Source: Emergomyces orientalis
Taxonomy: Eukaryota > Ascomycota > Eurotiomycetes > Onygenales > Ajellomycetaceae
Assembly (NCBI GenBank): GCA_002110485.1
Contig: MOWL01000075.1
Coordinates: 62,001-126,000, forward strand
Direction of reading: 5' to 3'
Length of the DNA: 64,000 bases
Shown: positions 21,950 to 33,639 of the stretch, piece by piece
Numbering within the stretch: the stretch's first letter is position 1
How the letters are laid out: every line of letters begins with the position of its first letter
Position numbers and translations under genes: made by a program
The notes under the pieces: generated by a model
What the model saw: only the letters and a program-made list of their open reading frames with translations
Told to the model about the DNA's origin: nothing
Database searches by the model: none

Positions 21950-23209
21950 ATGCTGGACCCCGCCTATCTCACAACTCTCATACCCCGCGCTGAAGAGGGG
22001 AGTGCTCCCGATGCTTGTGCTACAGGCAACGAATACGACGGCCGTCTGGGCCTGCGTATATCTGCTCTGTTTGTTATCCTGGTCGGCTCTTCTCTCGGTG
22101 CCTTATTCCCTGTTTGGGCTCGCCCCGGGGCCTTGAAAAACGGAAAGCAGCGAATGAATTTCCCTCCCTGGGCATTTTTCATTGCGAAGTACTTTGGTTC
22201 TGGTGTTATTGTGGCTACGGCATTTATCCACCTCCTTGCGCCCGCCCATGAAGCGCTGAGTAACCCCTGTCTAACCGGACCTGTTACCGAATACCCCTGG
22301 GTGGAAGGGATCATGCTTATGACAATCGTCCTGCTCTTTTTTATTGAGCTTATGGTCATGAGATACGCTCGCTTTGGAGGTACCGATATTGCCAAGGAGA
22401 TTGAAGATGGCTCCTACCAGCATGGCCACGACCACAGCCATGGCCATGGTGACGGTGACGGCCCCTGCAACACCCTTGTTCATCCGCGTACCCATGACCA
22501 CCAATCCGAAATTGCACCGTCCCTGCACTCCAATCACAAAACCCATATCCCTGGCGAGGACCACCTGGGCCACACCCGCGATCACCCCTCAGATACATCC
22601 TCTAATGATCACTGTCACTCCCATACTGCTGAGAAACCATCCACCCATGACAATCACCCTCGTCATCATCATCACCACAGCAATCACAGCCATACCCTCT
22701 CGTCCCTCGTAGAAGACTACAGCGCCCAACTAACCTCCATCTTCATTCTCGAATTTGGCATAATCTTCCACTCAATCTTCATTGGCCTCACCCTCGCGGT
22801 CGCCGGCGAAGAATTCATAACCCTCTACGTCGTACTAGTCTTCCACCAAACCTTCGAAGGCCTAGGTCTAGGCTCACGCCTCGCGACCGTCCCCTGGCCG
22901 CGCTCCAAGCGATTAACACCATATATGCTTGCCATCGGTTTCGGCCTATCCACCCCAATCGCCATTGCCATTGGCCTGGGTGTCCGCGAGACTTACCCGC
23001 CAGAAGGGCGGACGACACTGATAGTAAATGGCGTCTTCGACTCGATATCTGCGGGCATCCTGATCTACACAGCCCTAGTGGAATTGATGGCGCATGAATT
23101 TATGTTCAGCCCGTCAATGCGGCGCGCACCGATTCGGGAGGTGCTCGCTGCATTTGCACTGCTCTGTCTAGGCGCGGCGTTGATGGCCTTGTTGGGGAAA
23201 TGGGCTTGA
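21950..23209 (+). CDS. ZIP-family plasma-membrane zinc transporter
   Basis: A single exon of 419 aa. After a short outside N-terminus come TM1-TM3 (ISALFVILVGSSLGALFP; FFIAKYFGSGVIVATAFIHLL; GIMLMTIVLLFFIELMVM). A long cytoplasmic loop (residues about 155-260) has roughly 26 His residues and begins HGHDHSHGHGDGDG. The ZIP signature is in TM4 and TM5 (HSIFIGLTLAVAGEE; HQTFEGLGLGSRLA), whose His residues form the metal path. TM6-TM8 end at GKWA. This is the layout of fungal Zrt1/Zrt2-type importers bringing Zn2+ into the cytosol. The unusually long His-rich loop may act as a zinc sensor or buffer. Paired CAAGGT boxes upstream suggest zinc-shortage control. Confidence 0.93.
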   Translation: MLDPAYLTTLIPRAEEGSAPDACATGNEYDGRLGLRISALFVILVGSSLGALFPVWARPGALKNGKQRMNFPPWAFFIAKYFGSGVIVATAFIHLLAPAHEALSNPCLTGPVTEYPWVEGIMLMTIVLLFFIELMVMRYARFGGTDIAKEIEDGSYQHGHDHSHGHGDGDGPCNTLVHPRTHDHQSEIAPSLHSNHKTHIPGEDHLGHTRDHPSDTSSNDHCHSHTAEKPSTHDNHPRHHHHHSNHSHTLSSLVEDYSAQLTSIFILEFGIIFHSIFIGLTLAVAGEEFITLYVVLVFHQTFEGLGLGSRLATVPWPRSKRLTPYMLAIGFGLSTPIAIAIGLGVRETYPPEGRTTLIVNGVFDSISAGILIYTALVELMAHEFMFSPSMRRAPIREVLAAFALLCLGAALMALLGKWA

Positions 23210-23650
23210 TCTTGCTTTCTCCTCGTGATAATCACTTTTAACGGCCTCTTTTCTTTTCTAATTTTTTTCTCTTCCCCACCCCCCTTTTTACAACTATTTT
23301 CGACTATTTTTGTTTATGGATCTTGTTAATATATAGCTAGGAGCTGGTGTCGGTTTAGATAGCAATTTTTCGGTATTTGGTTTTCGCTTGGTTGGGTTTG
23401 GATTGGATTTGATTGGTCTGGGTATAGCAAAAAAAAATAGAGAGGGAACAAGGCGTTAGGCCATGTATTTTTTTTAATGTTTTATTAAATTATTTTATTC
23501 TTTTCCCGTGTTTCCCTTGCCTCCAGTGTCTATGTTATATGTCAGAGGCATCCATCCGCCCTGTGTCAGAGGCATCTATCCGCCCGGCCCGATGTTATTC
23601 CTTTCATCTCTCAGGGCTTCATAGCTCTCTGCAACGCACACATAGCATAG
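23210..23650. other. 3' flank of the ZIP gene with a short tandem duplication
   Basis: T-rich 3' region. Near 23539-23586 the word GTCAGAGGCATC(C/T)ATCCGCCC occurs twice in tandem with a short spacer. Similarity to a gypsy element begins just after. Confidence 0.45.
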
Positions 23651-25880
23651 AAGAATCAAGCCAATATTACAATCCAACACATATATCTATCAATCCCTTC
23701 AAAGCTTCATGAATATAGGATTGGAATGTAGCTGGAGCATTACAGAGTCCAAATGGCATTACTCGATATTCATAGTTGCTGTATCAAGTTTGAAACAGTC
23801 TTCCATTCATCTTTTTTAACTATCTGAATTTGATGATACATCTCTCAGAGATTCAGTTTTGAAAAGCACTTAGCTTCTTTCAATTAATCAAGCATTTCAT
23901 CCACAAGAAGTATAGAATAGCAATTTTTTATAGTGATCTTGTTGAGACCTCTATAATCTATGCATAGTTGTAGAATACCATTCTTTTTTCTTACGAATAG
24001 TACAGAGGCCCCAGCTGGGCTTGTGAATGGTTATATCTAGCATCGCGAGAGCATTTCTTCAAGATATTTTCATAGAACATCTAGTTCTGTGATAAATAAA
24101 TTATATAGAAGATCATAAGGCAGTTTCACTCTGTCTTTTAATTAAATGTAATATGTAATCAGAGAGTGTTCTTTAAGCTGTATGACAGTCTTTTTGAAGA
24201 AGACATCTTGAAATTCATTTATAATATTTTGTAATTGTAAGTTTTCTCTTAGAGTAAACATTCATTTCACAACTGATTCAACATGAGACTCAGCTAACAG
24301 ATTATCTTCATTTCAGTAATAGATCTGCTCAGGTTGTTCTTTCTGAATAGTTTGTATGAATGTCTTGAGCTCTTCTATATCAATTCTAGTGTCATCAATT
24401 TGATACCGCCATGATAGTGCTTCTCAATTGAATAGTGAATTAACAGTCTGTAGCCACAGCATTTCTAATAGAAGGTCTTCATTCACCATGTTAACAGAGT
24501 GAAGAATGATCTTTCCTTCACAAATTTCTTCTAATCTGTCAGTAGTACTATACAGAGCCTCTACAATTCTGTATCAATAGCACAGACACTCATTTATAAA
24601 TCTAGCTTGTTCTACTGGGCTCATTCATTTCCATCCTCGAGAGGTTGCATATGTGCGAGAGATAAAATTATAATCAGCTTCAGAATTGACTAAGCATTGA
24701 ATTATATCTATTTCTTCAGGTGTTGTCAATAGCAGAGTAATATACATTTGTAATCAATCATCTAGTCATTCTTGTTGGTAGACTCAGAGACTCTTGCAGA
24801 TAAGAGAGCATTTTTTAAATCAGTGAAGATTTGACATTGTTTCTCTTTAGAACAGTCTTTAATCATATAATCAGCTTCTTCACAATTGAAACAGAGATTA
24901 TTATCTTGTCACTATTATTTCTCAGCAGTGATGAGAGCTTCTGATATTGACCTAGAGATTGTGAATCTGTGATGATTCATAGATGTTTCATCAGTGTTTT
25001 GTTTGATTCCTCTTTTATCTTGCTGCTGACTGATATTTTGATGATTTGAGGAATTCTCTTCTTGTTTTTCTCTTTCTTATCTTTTTTCTCATGTACGTGA
25101 TGTACTGCTTCTAGCCGTGCCACCAGCGCTGTGAGTTCGTTTCGGTTGATAGGCGGGTCCTGATAGTTTTGAACGAGATCCCGCACTGAAGGGAGTAATT
25201 TAGTAAAGAATTGCTGCATGTGTAGTTACTTCATTTCTGTAGATAAATCATTAAATGTCTCATCAAATCTCAAAGTGAATTGCTGTATGATTTGCCTCTG
25301 TTGTTGTTTTAAATTCTCAAACTGAATCACTGCTGTAAAACCACGGTTTCATACATCTTCTAGGTCATTGTGCAGAAATTCCTTGAAGTCTTTCCATGTA
25401 AAGAGTTGATTCATTCGCTTCAACTCTCTTTTCTTAGTAGTTCACATAGTTTCGATGGTTTTTCATAACCAACTCAATGTATAAACAATTTTGATTCTAT
25501 CAGTAGTAGTAATACTGACTAGGGTTCAATTCATATCGACGTTCTAATGCTCAGATAAAGGTATTATATTCATGCAAGTTATTCTCATAGTATGATGGTG
25601 GATCTGCGAGCTTGTTTTCTTTACATTTAACGATGCCGGTATCCATGGGATTTGATAGCGGTTCGAATTCGTCTGCTAATTCTTTCTCAGAGCTAGGAGG
25701 AGTGTGCTGTTCTTGACTGCGCCTAGGAGGAATAGATTCAGGCACTGTGACAAGCACGCCGGTCTGGGTAGTTTCAATTCCTTCGGACCGCGGGTTGTTC
25801 GTACTCGGGTCGGCGTCGAATGTTGGCTCCGACATATCAACGAGTTCTCAATAGAGGCCAAAGGGAGGAACGGATCGAAC
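23650..25880 (-). mobile_element. Ty3/gypsy element 1: gag to mid reverse transcriptase
   Basis: Read on the minus strand, a gag start lies at 25835 (MSEPTFDADPSTNN) directly after the LTR. It is followed by capsid-like pieces (LHEYNTFI..LERRYELNPS; QQFFTKLLPSVRDLVQNYQD at 25207) and a long, heavily mutated protease region. The RT begins at 24000: FVRKKNGILQLCIDYRGLN, later YEYRVMPFGLCNAPATFQSYI at about 23770-23707. Similarity ends near 23650 before the YLDD box, so RNase H, integrase and the 3' LTR are missing. Stops and frame breaks are dense between 24000 and 25550. Confidence 0.8.
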
Positions 25881-26359
25881 TGTAACGGCGAGCTTCCTGC
25901 CAAGCAGCTAGCCGTAGGGTTTCTCTGGAACTCTACTAAGAATACGTAGATATATCGATACTACTAATTCGGAAGAGATTCGTATACAGAATTCAACGTA
26001 TATATTGCATTAGATCAGAACGATCCGTTGGCCCCTAGAACGTAGGGTCCAATGGATAGTTATATACTCGGTTCGGAATCTATTCTGCTCTGTAGATTCC
26101 TCTATCCGATCTATATAAGATCTATATAACCGTCATAGATTCTCCGTTTCCCCGGATGAGATATATATAAAGGAAAGATCCGTGCGTCGCGTATAGAAGA
26201 TCCAGAACTAGCCTCTCTCGTACTATACCGAATTAGGAACTTAGGCCTGAAAGGCCAGTGTCCCAATGGCAGCTTTTTTCGGAGGGAATTCGTAGGCAAA
26301 TCGTAGCGTATATATCCATCACGCAACAAAGAACACAAGATCAATGGATTTCAGCAACA
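25881..26359 (-). mobile_element. 5' LTR of Ty3/gypsy element 1, 479 bp
   Basis: On the plus strand it runs from TGTAACGGCGAGC to GGATTTCAGCAACA, that is TG..CA ends. It lies directly upstream of the gag start at 25835 (minus). It is rich in ATATATC/GATC-type words with promoter-like A/T runs and keeps many CpGs, unlike the pol body. Confidence 0.65.
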
Positions 26360-26409
26360 CGTGACCCGCACATACAAGCAGATATGAATCTCGCGATGGC
26401 TTCAATCAT

Positions 26410-29400
26410 CTCTTGATCAACCTTCTTAACAGCGACGAAATACCACCCCCCCCACCCCCCCCACCCCCCAAACCGGTAGGTAATCGAACGAGAACCATAG
26501 CAGTAGCGGAGAGAGAGTGTACGCTAAGCAAAAGCTGGCCATGTAGCTTTGACATGAAAGACCATGACTCTGAAACCACATTCCTTGCTTGCATCATTGT
26601 CAATGAAAAGGCGGTGATCAGAATCTGCATGAACAAGAAAAGTTTCAGCAGTCAAGATCTATTGAATATCATGAAAAATCTGTTATTCTTTGTCTGTTGA
26701 AGTGATGAGTAAAGTTCTTCTGGAAAATGCCATTCACAGTTGGTCTTTGAGTGACGCAGATTTCAACAGAGCAGTCTTGCGAATTTGAAGAGACTCTATA
26801 TGCTTGACATAGTATGAAATATATTGTCACAGCCAGCTTGTGAGACCCAGGTAAACCTCCAATTACTTGAGAGCCAATGAAAACTTCAGCTTGGCTAGCT
26901 GTTCTGCTGTGGTAGTTAGTCTGAAGTCAGACACTCGCTGCCCAAGAAGAGTAACTGAAGAAAATTCAATAAAAGCTTTTTGAGGCTTAGCTTAATGTTG
27001 AGCTCTCGGAGGCGGTTGAAGAGCAGGGTCAAATGGTTCATATGCTCATTGAATGTGGCTGAATGGACAACGAGATCATCAATATAAACTCAGATAAAGA
27101 TATGAAAATTCTGCAGCTTATTGTTTATAAGCTGCTGAATGTATGCAACACTATTTATGAAATCAATGATGCACATGTTGAAAACCTCTTTGGCGGGATG
27201 GAATACCACTCCAAGCTTGTGTCTATTCTCCGCAGCCACAGGCCATTGGTAGAACATGCTCACAGTATCAAGAACAGAGATAAATTTGGCTCCTCATATA
27301 TCTGCAATGATATCCGCTTGGTTGGGGGTGGGGTAGATATCAGACTTGACAATGGTGTTCAGTCTGCAAATGTTCATCACAGGGTGCTTTTTAAGGACCC
27401 ATTTCTCTTGTTGATGAATCACGCGGTATACAACAAAAGCGGGAAAACCATATGAAGTGTGCTTTATGACCCAGCTCATTTTTCCTTGACTGTGAAGCTT
27501 GTCAAATTGCTCATCAAGAACTTTCTGACCATGTTTACTCAATGAATATGTCATGACATATTTGAGAATTTTGACTTCTTCTTTGATGTGAATTCTCATC
27601 CACTCCTCTTGAGGAATGTTGGCGACGCTGCCAGTGTCAGTGAAGACATTGGTGTACTCAGTAACAAGGCTGATGAATTGGTTTATCGCGGTGGAATCTC
27701 CATAGATTGTGACGCCGAGGGGAATGGTCAGCTGGTTGCAGGTGTCTGCAACTACTTGAATGTTTTTATTCTTTGAAGGTTTGTTGAAAGACACAACATC
27801 TTCAGCAGAGGCAGGGGGTACAGAACTGAAAGTGACAATATCATCAAAATTCACATTCACTTGAAGAACACTGACTGAGTCTCATTCTTGTAAAGATTTC
27901 AGCTTGACTTACTGAGCTACAACTATCTTCTTAGCTGTTGGATTCTCCAAGTACAAGAACGGAAGGGTGGCATTCATGACATGAGCATGAGTTGTAATAT
28001 TGTCTCTCAAGGGTTCGAACAGGTAGTCTCTATCTGCTGAAAGATTGTTTGAACCGCGAAGGCGTATTGGAATGTGAGCAAAAGAGTTTGAAGGAATGAT
28101 GACTCTAGCAGAGGCATACAGCAAGCACAAGAGCTGGTGATATCACTTTGAATGAACTGTGATCACTGCATGTGTGTTCTGACATTGAATAAAGATAATC
28201 TTATGCTCTGAAATGTTCATGCAGATGTCTTCTGAAGCCATGTTGTCAATTTCAAGCAGGAGGTTGACCTTGAGACTGAGCAGAAGGTGAGCTTCTATCT
28301 TCAGATGAGTTATAATATGACATTCTGATGAAAGCACTGTAGAAAGATGAAGAGAAATAATAACAGCTTTATCTGACACATTCTTCTCAACACTATGAAT
28401 TGAAATAGGGGGGGTATTCTTGATTTCAACTCCAGGGAATTGGTCCTTAAGCCAATCTTCATCGACAACCATCATGGTACATTCAGTATAAAGGCATATC
28501 TCACTGGCTTTGGCGGGCTCCTTGACATAGGCCTTGGTCGTGACGTACCGCCAATCGCGAAAGGTCATAGCGGCCACGTGGAGTGGTGTGATGTGCTCAG
28601 AATCGATAACTTCTACATTAAAATCAACATGGTAAATATCGGCATAGTCAGTATCATCATGGAAGTCCTGGATATGGCGGTGTAGCTGAGTGTTGAAAGG
28701 GAATTGAGTGTGGCACAGGAAACAATTGCTGCCAGGCTCATGATTCTGCTCAGAGTCAACAGAAAATCCATGGTCAGATGAAGAGATAGAAAGATTCTGA
28801 AAGAAATCAGTAATATTCTACTAATAGACACCTTGCTCATCTTCTGGTGGGGGCTCATCAGAAGACTCTATGTCTCCATAATAGACTTTAGATTCATTGA
28901 GAGTATCAGAAAATTGATTTTTCTTGCTACGTGCGATAGAATGTATATGTCAAAATAGTAGTAAAAGAATGTCTGATTCTTCATCTTTCACTGCTAATCA
29001 GTGGAAGAATATAAATAACTAAATACAGGCATCTTCCGCATGCGGAAGGAATGATAAATGATATAGTAGGTAGGCACGTATGCTCTGCGGAAGGTAAGGG
29101 TAATGCTATAGCTAGGTAGGTACGTACGAAGCTATAGCGATAAGATTATATAGGCGAATATATAATATAGCGAACGTACTAGGGAGCGTGGGTGTTGCCC
29201 ACGATATTTCTGATAAGAGATATATTGTTTATCACTATTCTGTAAAATCAGTAGATTCAGAGACTATGATCAGTGAATGATCTGAGAACTCTGAAGCTGA
29301 TGAAGAATTTAAAACTGTATTGACAGCTAATTCAGAGAGACTTCTTGACACTGAAGACTCTGTCACTGTGTGATTGTCATTGAAATGCGAGGTAAACAGA

Positions 29401-29415
29401 GAGAAGAAGAATGAT
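26410..29415 (-). mobile_element. Ty3/gypsy element 2: protease, reverse transcriptase, start of RNase H
   Basis: On the minus strand, the protease region lies at 28600-28100 (TECTMMVVDEDWLKDQFPGVE, then aspartic-protease-like strands). The RT follows at 27860-26760: EYTNVFTDTGSVANIPQEEW, GFPAFVVYRVIHQQEKW and TPNQADIIADI, then VYIDDLVVHSATFNEHMNHL with YIDD near 27075-27086. The RNase H region is decayed and ends near a run of Cs at 26447-26469. A TGA stands where Trp or Cys is expected before VYIDD. The gag part continues beyond LINE-1 copy C at 32120-32860. Confidence 0.75.
29033..29215. repeat. GC-richer insert with palindrome and tandem units
   Basis: Inside gypsy 2. It starts near a perfect 16-bp palindrome (CTTCCGCATGCGGAAG, 29033-29048). 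It continues as two imperfect copies of a unit of about 45 bp that starts TGCGGAAGG (29041 and 29086) and ends GGTAGG(C/T)ACGTA. It keeps CpGs that the surroundings have lost, so it arrived later or is of another origin. Its class is unknown. Confidence 0.45.
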
Positions 29416-29426
29416 GATAATAAGAT
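29416..29426. repeat. Left target-site duplication of LINE-1 copy C
   Basis: GATAATAAGAT, repeated exactly at 32109-32119 on the other side of the element. Confidence 0.75.
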
Positions 29427-29509
29427 TTTTATTATTATTATTATTTCTACACCACTTGATCCCGAGGATATGTGGGGAGGCAGCTAGTATACAAAGTGAG
29501 GAAAACCTT

Positions 29510-29608
29510 GGGCTATCTAGTATAGCCCTGGCCTAAAAACCCCCTGAACAGCAAATCTATTCAACATTTATAATTGCTTCAAGTACCGCGGAGCAGCTCC
29601 CGCTGCTC
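29510..29608 (-). repeat. Two hairpins in LINE-1 copy C 3' UTR
   Basis: 29510-29528: arms GGGCTAT and ATAGCCC, loop CTAGT. 29591-29608: arms GAGCAGC and GCTGCTC, loop TCCC. They sit where copies A, B and D have their hairpins. The first stem shares no sequence with the others. Confidence 0.7.
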
Positions 29609-30360
29609 TTAGAGAAGATGGTGCATAGCACCGTGAGAAGACAAGAAAACCCCCTATATCACCATCACCCCTGTCTGAACATAAGAAAGACTTCTAATGA
29701 ATGTGGCACCTCATGCTGTGTGTCCGCCGCTCATCGCGCAGACTTCAACGTCCTGGAGTGCTTGTAGCGCGCAGGCCACTCAACTCCGCGCTTCAAGCTC
29801 ACTATCTCCTGGTAGGGCCTCGCTCTTCGCGCCCTTCACCCCCTGATATGCGCCAGCCGTGTTTCTTAGTTGTGCTGTGCATCTCATTCCGCCCTTCTCT
29901 CACTTAACACCTTGGCTAGGGAGAACTGTCTGAGAATGTCCTGCTTGAGTCATCACTTGGTGAGCCTGTGCAGTTCTTTCTTGGTGTCCAGCAACCACTT
30001 CTTATCCACTCTGCCCTCCTGCTCCAGCTCCGCGCGTTCCCCACTGAATTGTGTACAGTGTATCATCACATGCAGCACCGTTTCATGCTCATATCCACAT
30101 GGACATTTCAGTGTGGGGAAGTCAGGAACTCTTCTTCTGTGAAGAAACGCTGCAAGGCCTGTCTTGCCGGTACACAGCTGGACTATCAATGAGCTTCGGG
30201 CCTTGCTCAGGCCCTCATGCCATCTTAGGAGCTCTACATCTGGGGGCCTGTCAAACAGTTCTCTCCATGATGTTGTGCGCGCTCTCCATCTGTTCCACCA
30301 TCTTATCATTGCCTCCTCCCTCACCCATCTCTTGAAGGCTCAGTTACACACACTGTTTTC

Positions 30361-32043
30361 TTATCTTTTCTGCTTTTTCAGTTGCTTTGCCTGTCTCACC
30401 CAATTTACACTCCACCCCTGCTGCATGCTCACTGGGTGCAGTACTGCCTCCACTGACTGCATTCCTCTGTTATTCCATCTGCGAAGTCTGGCTCTGACCT
30501 GCACACATGCCTGTTTTATCTGCTCCATGATTCCTGACTCCTTAAGCCGCTCAGTTGCTCTGGCCACCACACTGTCTAGATGTATCTCCAGAGGCAGTGT
30601 GGCTGTCTCCGCCTCCAGTGAGGTGATTGGAGTAGCTCTGTAGACCCCTGCAATGACTTGTAGGCATTTATTTTGAATCTTCTCCAGGCTGGCTAGCAGC
30701 TGGCGTTGATGTCGCGGTTCATGTTGTGTCGCCTGTGGTTGATGCCATGCCAGCGCTCCGTATCCTATTGCGGGCCTTATCACTGCATTGTAGACCCTCC
30801 GGGCATGCTGCAGTGGCAGGCCCCAGGTTGACTGTGTTGTCTGAGTTAGGGCACCTATCTGCGATTTCGCTCTGCCTACCACCTTACTGACATGGCTACG
30901 CCACCTCAGCTTAGGGTCAAGCCAGATGCCTAGCACCCGCATCTCCCTCTGTGGCTTGATCACTTGCTGTGGCAATTGCAGTGAGTGTTCTAGATTGAAT
31001 CTAGTTCTTGTTATGGTAAAGTGCATGAGCTCATACTTCTGTGGTGCAAAGATTGCCCCATGTCTGCTCGCCCAAAGCTCACAGCTGGCATGGATCCGCG
31101 CCAGATGCGCACAATTCGCTTCAGTTGAGTTGCCATATGCTAGAATGTTCACATTGTCTACAAATCCTATGCAGCTGACAGACTCACTTTGTGGTGCACA
31201 TATTCTGAGCAACTCCTCATTGTAGAATAAGAACAGAATGGGTGACAAGGGTGATCTCTGTGGAATGCCTGCATTCACCTCAAAGACTTCAGTTTCCTGC
31301 TCATCAAATACTAGTGTCGCCTTGCGCCCCTGCATGAATGAGTTGACTCATCCAGTCAGCTGTCTGGGCAGTCCTCTTTTTCTTAGAATGTGCACTAGGC
31401 GATTTCTGAGCACTCTGTCATAGGCCCCTGAGATGTCCAGTGACAGCACTGAGACCACTGCTCTCTGCTCCTCTCACACTGTGCGAATCTGCGCCAGTAA
31501 CAGAGCAATTGCTGTTTCTGTGAAGCGGCCTCCTCATGCCCCCATTTGCTGAGCTGGTAGCATCCCATGTTTCTCTGCCAGAGACCTTATTTCCTTGGCT
31601 GTTGCAACCTCTACAATTTTACCTAGGGTGTCAAGTAGTGCAATCGGCCTCCAGGCTCCCACTTCACTGTAGTCCTTCTTTCCTGGCTTCTTGAGCACCA
31701 CTGTGCGCGCTGTTTTGAATATCTGTGGGTAGTACTCCCAATGCCAGCAGGCCTGTGTAAGCTCAGTTATTGCTGTGATGAACCTTGGGCCTAGCATTTT
31801 GAGGAAGCGGTTGGGGATGCCGTTGGCACCCGGGGCCTTGTCGTTCGGAAGCCTAGCAATCAGCGCTGCCATGGCCTCCTCTGTGAGCACTACCATGTCA
31901 GTCACACTCCGCGGCTGCGTTCCCACGTTCATGTCATCTTCCCTTGCCGCCAAAGGCTCTGGGAAGAACCGCGCCCGTAGTAGTTCAGCCTTGTCCTGGA
32001 ATGCAGTGGCTCGCACCTCGGTTTCACCCAAGGCCTCTGGCAT
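30361..32043 (-). pseudogene. LINE-1 copy C reverse transcriptase (nearly open, dead active site)
   Basis: Two long open stretches cover the RT: 32043-31534 (NGIPNRFLKMLGPRFITAIT; LLDTLGKIVEVATAKEIRSL) and 31335-30361 (MQGRKATLVFDEQE; AGIPQRSPLSPILFLFYN; GFVDNVNILAYG; NAVIRPAIGYGALAWHQPQ). The catalytic box reads FVDN where active Tad1 relatives have FVDD. A TGA separates the two stretches at the position of a conserved Trp (TG*VNSF). Confidence 0.8.
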
Positions 32044-32108
32044 TCCTCTAAGTGGTGGCAGTCTTGCCGGTTGCTTGGTCTCGTTGGTGTGTGTGCGACC
32101 CCACTTTG

Positions 32109-32119
32109 GATAATAAGAT
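32109..32119. repeat. Right target-site duplication of LINE-1 copy C
   Basis: Exact repeat of 29416-29426. Confidence 0.75.
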
Positions 32120-32860
32120 AATAAAATGAAAGAGAATTTTGTTTATTTTAAATTTCAGAAAACAGACAATCTTTCAAAAAGATAGAGTCTGAATATAGTG
32201 ATCTACATCTTTCAAATACAATGCAGCACAGAGTAAGTTGATGAATAGTCCATGCAGTTTGTTTACTGCTCTATTCATGCAGGAGCGGTCAATTGGCCAG
32301 TCCACAGAGTATGCTGAAAACTCAGCACAGTGTTCAGTGAGTGTCTGTGCAGTCTGAGTTTTGCTACAGAGGTTCTGTTGAGAGCTGGCCTCTGTAGAAT
32401 TCTTGATAGTGCCCTCTGATAGATCATAGTTGTAGCAGATGCAGTGAATCAGAGTAAGAGACTGATCAGTGAATTGATCTGATCACTGTAGCTTCTTGAT
32501 TCAGTATTCTTTGAGCTGATAGACTAGTATCATTGCTTCTTCAGAGAGAGAGATGTTCTGACAGTTTGAATCTCACTCTAGATTCATAGCAGAAGTGGTG
32601 ATGAAATGTCCATCATTTTCAGAGAGGCAGGGCAGCTTTGCAAAGAAGAAATGATGAGAGGTCTGGAGGGAGCTTTACACATGCAGAGGTCCCGCGGATG
32701 CGAATAATCATGGAATGCCCGTGATTCTTACTGACAGAGGTCTCAGTCATCGGAGGATCTTCTCAGATCGAGAATATGGATAGCCCAGTGCTTCAGAAGA
32801 CATGCTACCAAGTGGTGGTGATAGAAGCTTGCTTCATCTTATTGTGTGTATTAAGGTTGA
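32120..32860 (-). mobile_element. Ty3/gypsy element 2, gag part beyond the LINE insertion
   Basis: An AT-rich, CpG-poor minus-strand region whose translation shows gag-like fragments with many stops. I assign it to gypsy 2 because it resumes directly after the LINE duplication and has the same base composition. No clean domain can be named. Confidence 0.4.
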
Positions 32861-32871
32861 TTCTCTAACTA

Positions 32872-32956
32872 GCTACGAGGGGGCACGCTGGCGTATATGC
32901 TATAACGTGGGCGGAGCGGAGGCAGGCGCACCGCGAAGGTAGGTGCGGCGGGCCAT
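32872..32956. repeat. Short GC-rich insert
   Basis: About 85 bp (ctagctacgagggggcacgc .. gccatgg) with many CpGs, in the middle of CpG-poor sequence. It interrupts the transposase stub that follows. Its origin is unknown. Confidence 0.35.
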
Positions 32957-32959
32957 GGA

Positions 32960-33297
32960 ACCTCCATGCGTAGCAGTGAATTGATCTTGTTCAGCAAGAA
33001 GTATATTAGCCATATCTTGTACAGTTTCAACTCAGAGTAATCACCCTCACTCATCCATGAATAGAATTCACTGAATAAGAGATTCTTTCTCTATAAGACT
33101 GAGTTTTCAGTTCTTTGGTAGAGTATCAACGCGTGCCGTATGACTGTTGACGCGATGCATAAGACTGAAACAAGAGACATCATACAGCTTTGCTGCAGCT
33201 TGTACACTTGAAATCTGATCATTATCAAGTGCTTGAAGAACTAAAAGAAGTCTTTCTTCTTGATAAAAAGCTTTATCACTTTGTTTTGCTGACATTT
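32960..33297 (-). pseudogene. pogo/Fot1-type DNA transposase, N-terminal stub
   Basis: The ATG at 33297 (MSAKQSDKAFYQEERLLLVL) is followed by QISSVQAAAKLYDVSCFSLMHRVN and TLPKN, the psq-type helix-turn-helix start of Fot1/Pogo transposases. After 33107 the same frame continues with TGA stops at three positions where the family has Arg or Trp, then loses similarity at the GC-rich insert. The DDE catalytic part is absent. Confidence 0.65.
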
Positions 33298-33639
33298 TAA
33301 TTGATTTGGTCAAGAGATGTGTGAATGGTGGAGAAGTGGCTCGCTTGGTGATGTGGCTCGCTTGGTGTTTAGCTCTCATAATAACGAACCACATAACTAG
33401 TACACATTCTTCCTTAGAGAAAGTTCGGTCACGTTACGGAAGGGTCTGTCAATACACACATATCAAAGCGTAACTGAAGACCCGAGGGTTTGTTTATATG
33501 TTCATATCAATGCTCCATCCCATTATTAGTCGCGATCCATCCAACGCGCGAAATATGTTCGAATTAATAATGCCAGATCTTGGACTGAACTAGCGCAATC
33601 GCCCGGCCAAACTACATATTGAGATTTAACACACTCATC

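Larger units (their letters stand above)
29427..32108 (-). mobile_element. LINE-1 copy C, 5'-truncated, least mutated copy
   Basis: Starts at the AAT-type tail (29427-29445), then the 3' UTR with both hairpins. The RT follows, and similarity ends at 32108 in the linker before the RT. It is flanked by an 11-bp duplication. It is GC-richer and has longer open frames than copies A, B and D. It interrupts the gag part of gypsy element 2. Confidence 0.85.

Noticed and set aside
22374..22712. Thr/Ile-rich and Gly/His-rich frames over the zinc transporter loop
   Set aside because: Shadows of the His-rich coding region in other frames.
26413..26700. Open frame with a Pro run on the plus strand
   Set aside because: It translates the C-run as poly-Pro; the region belongs to decayed gypsy sequence on the other strand.
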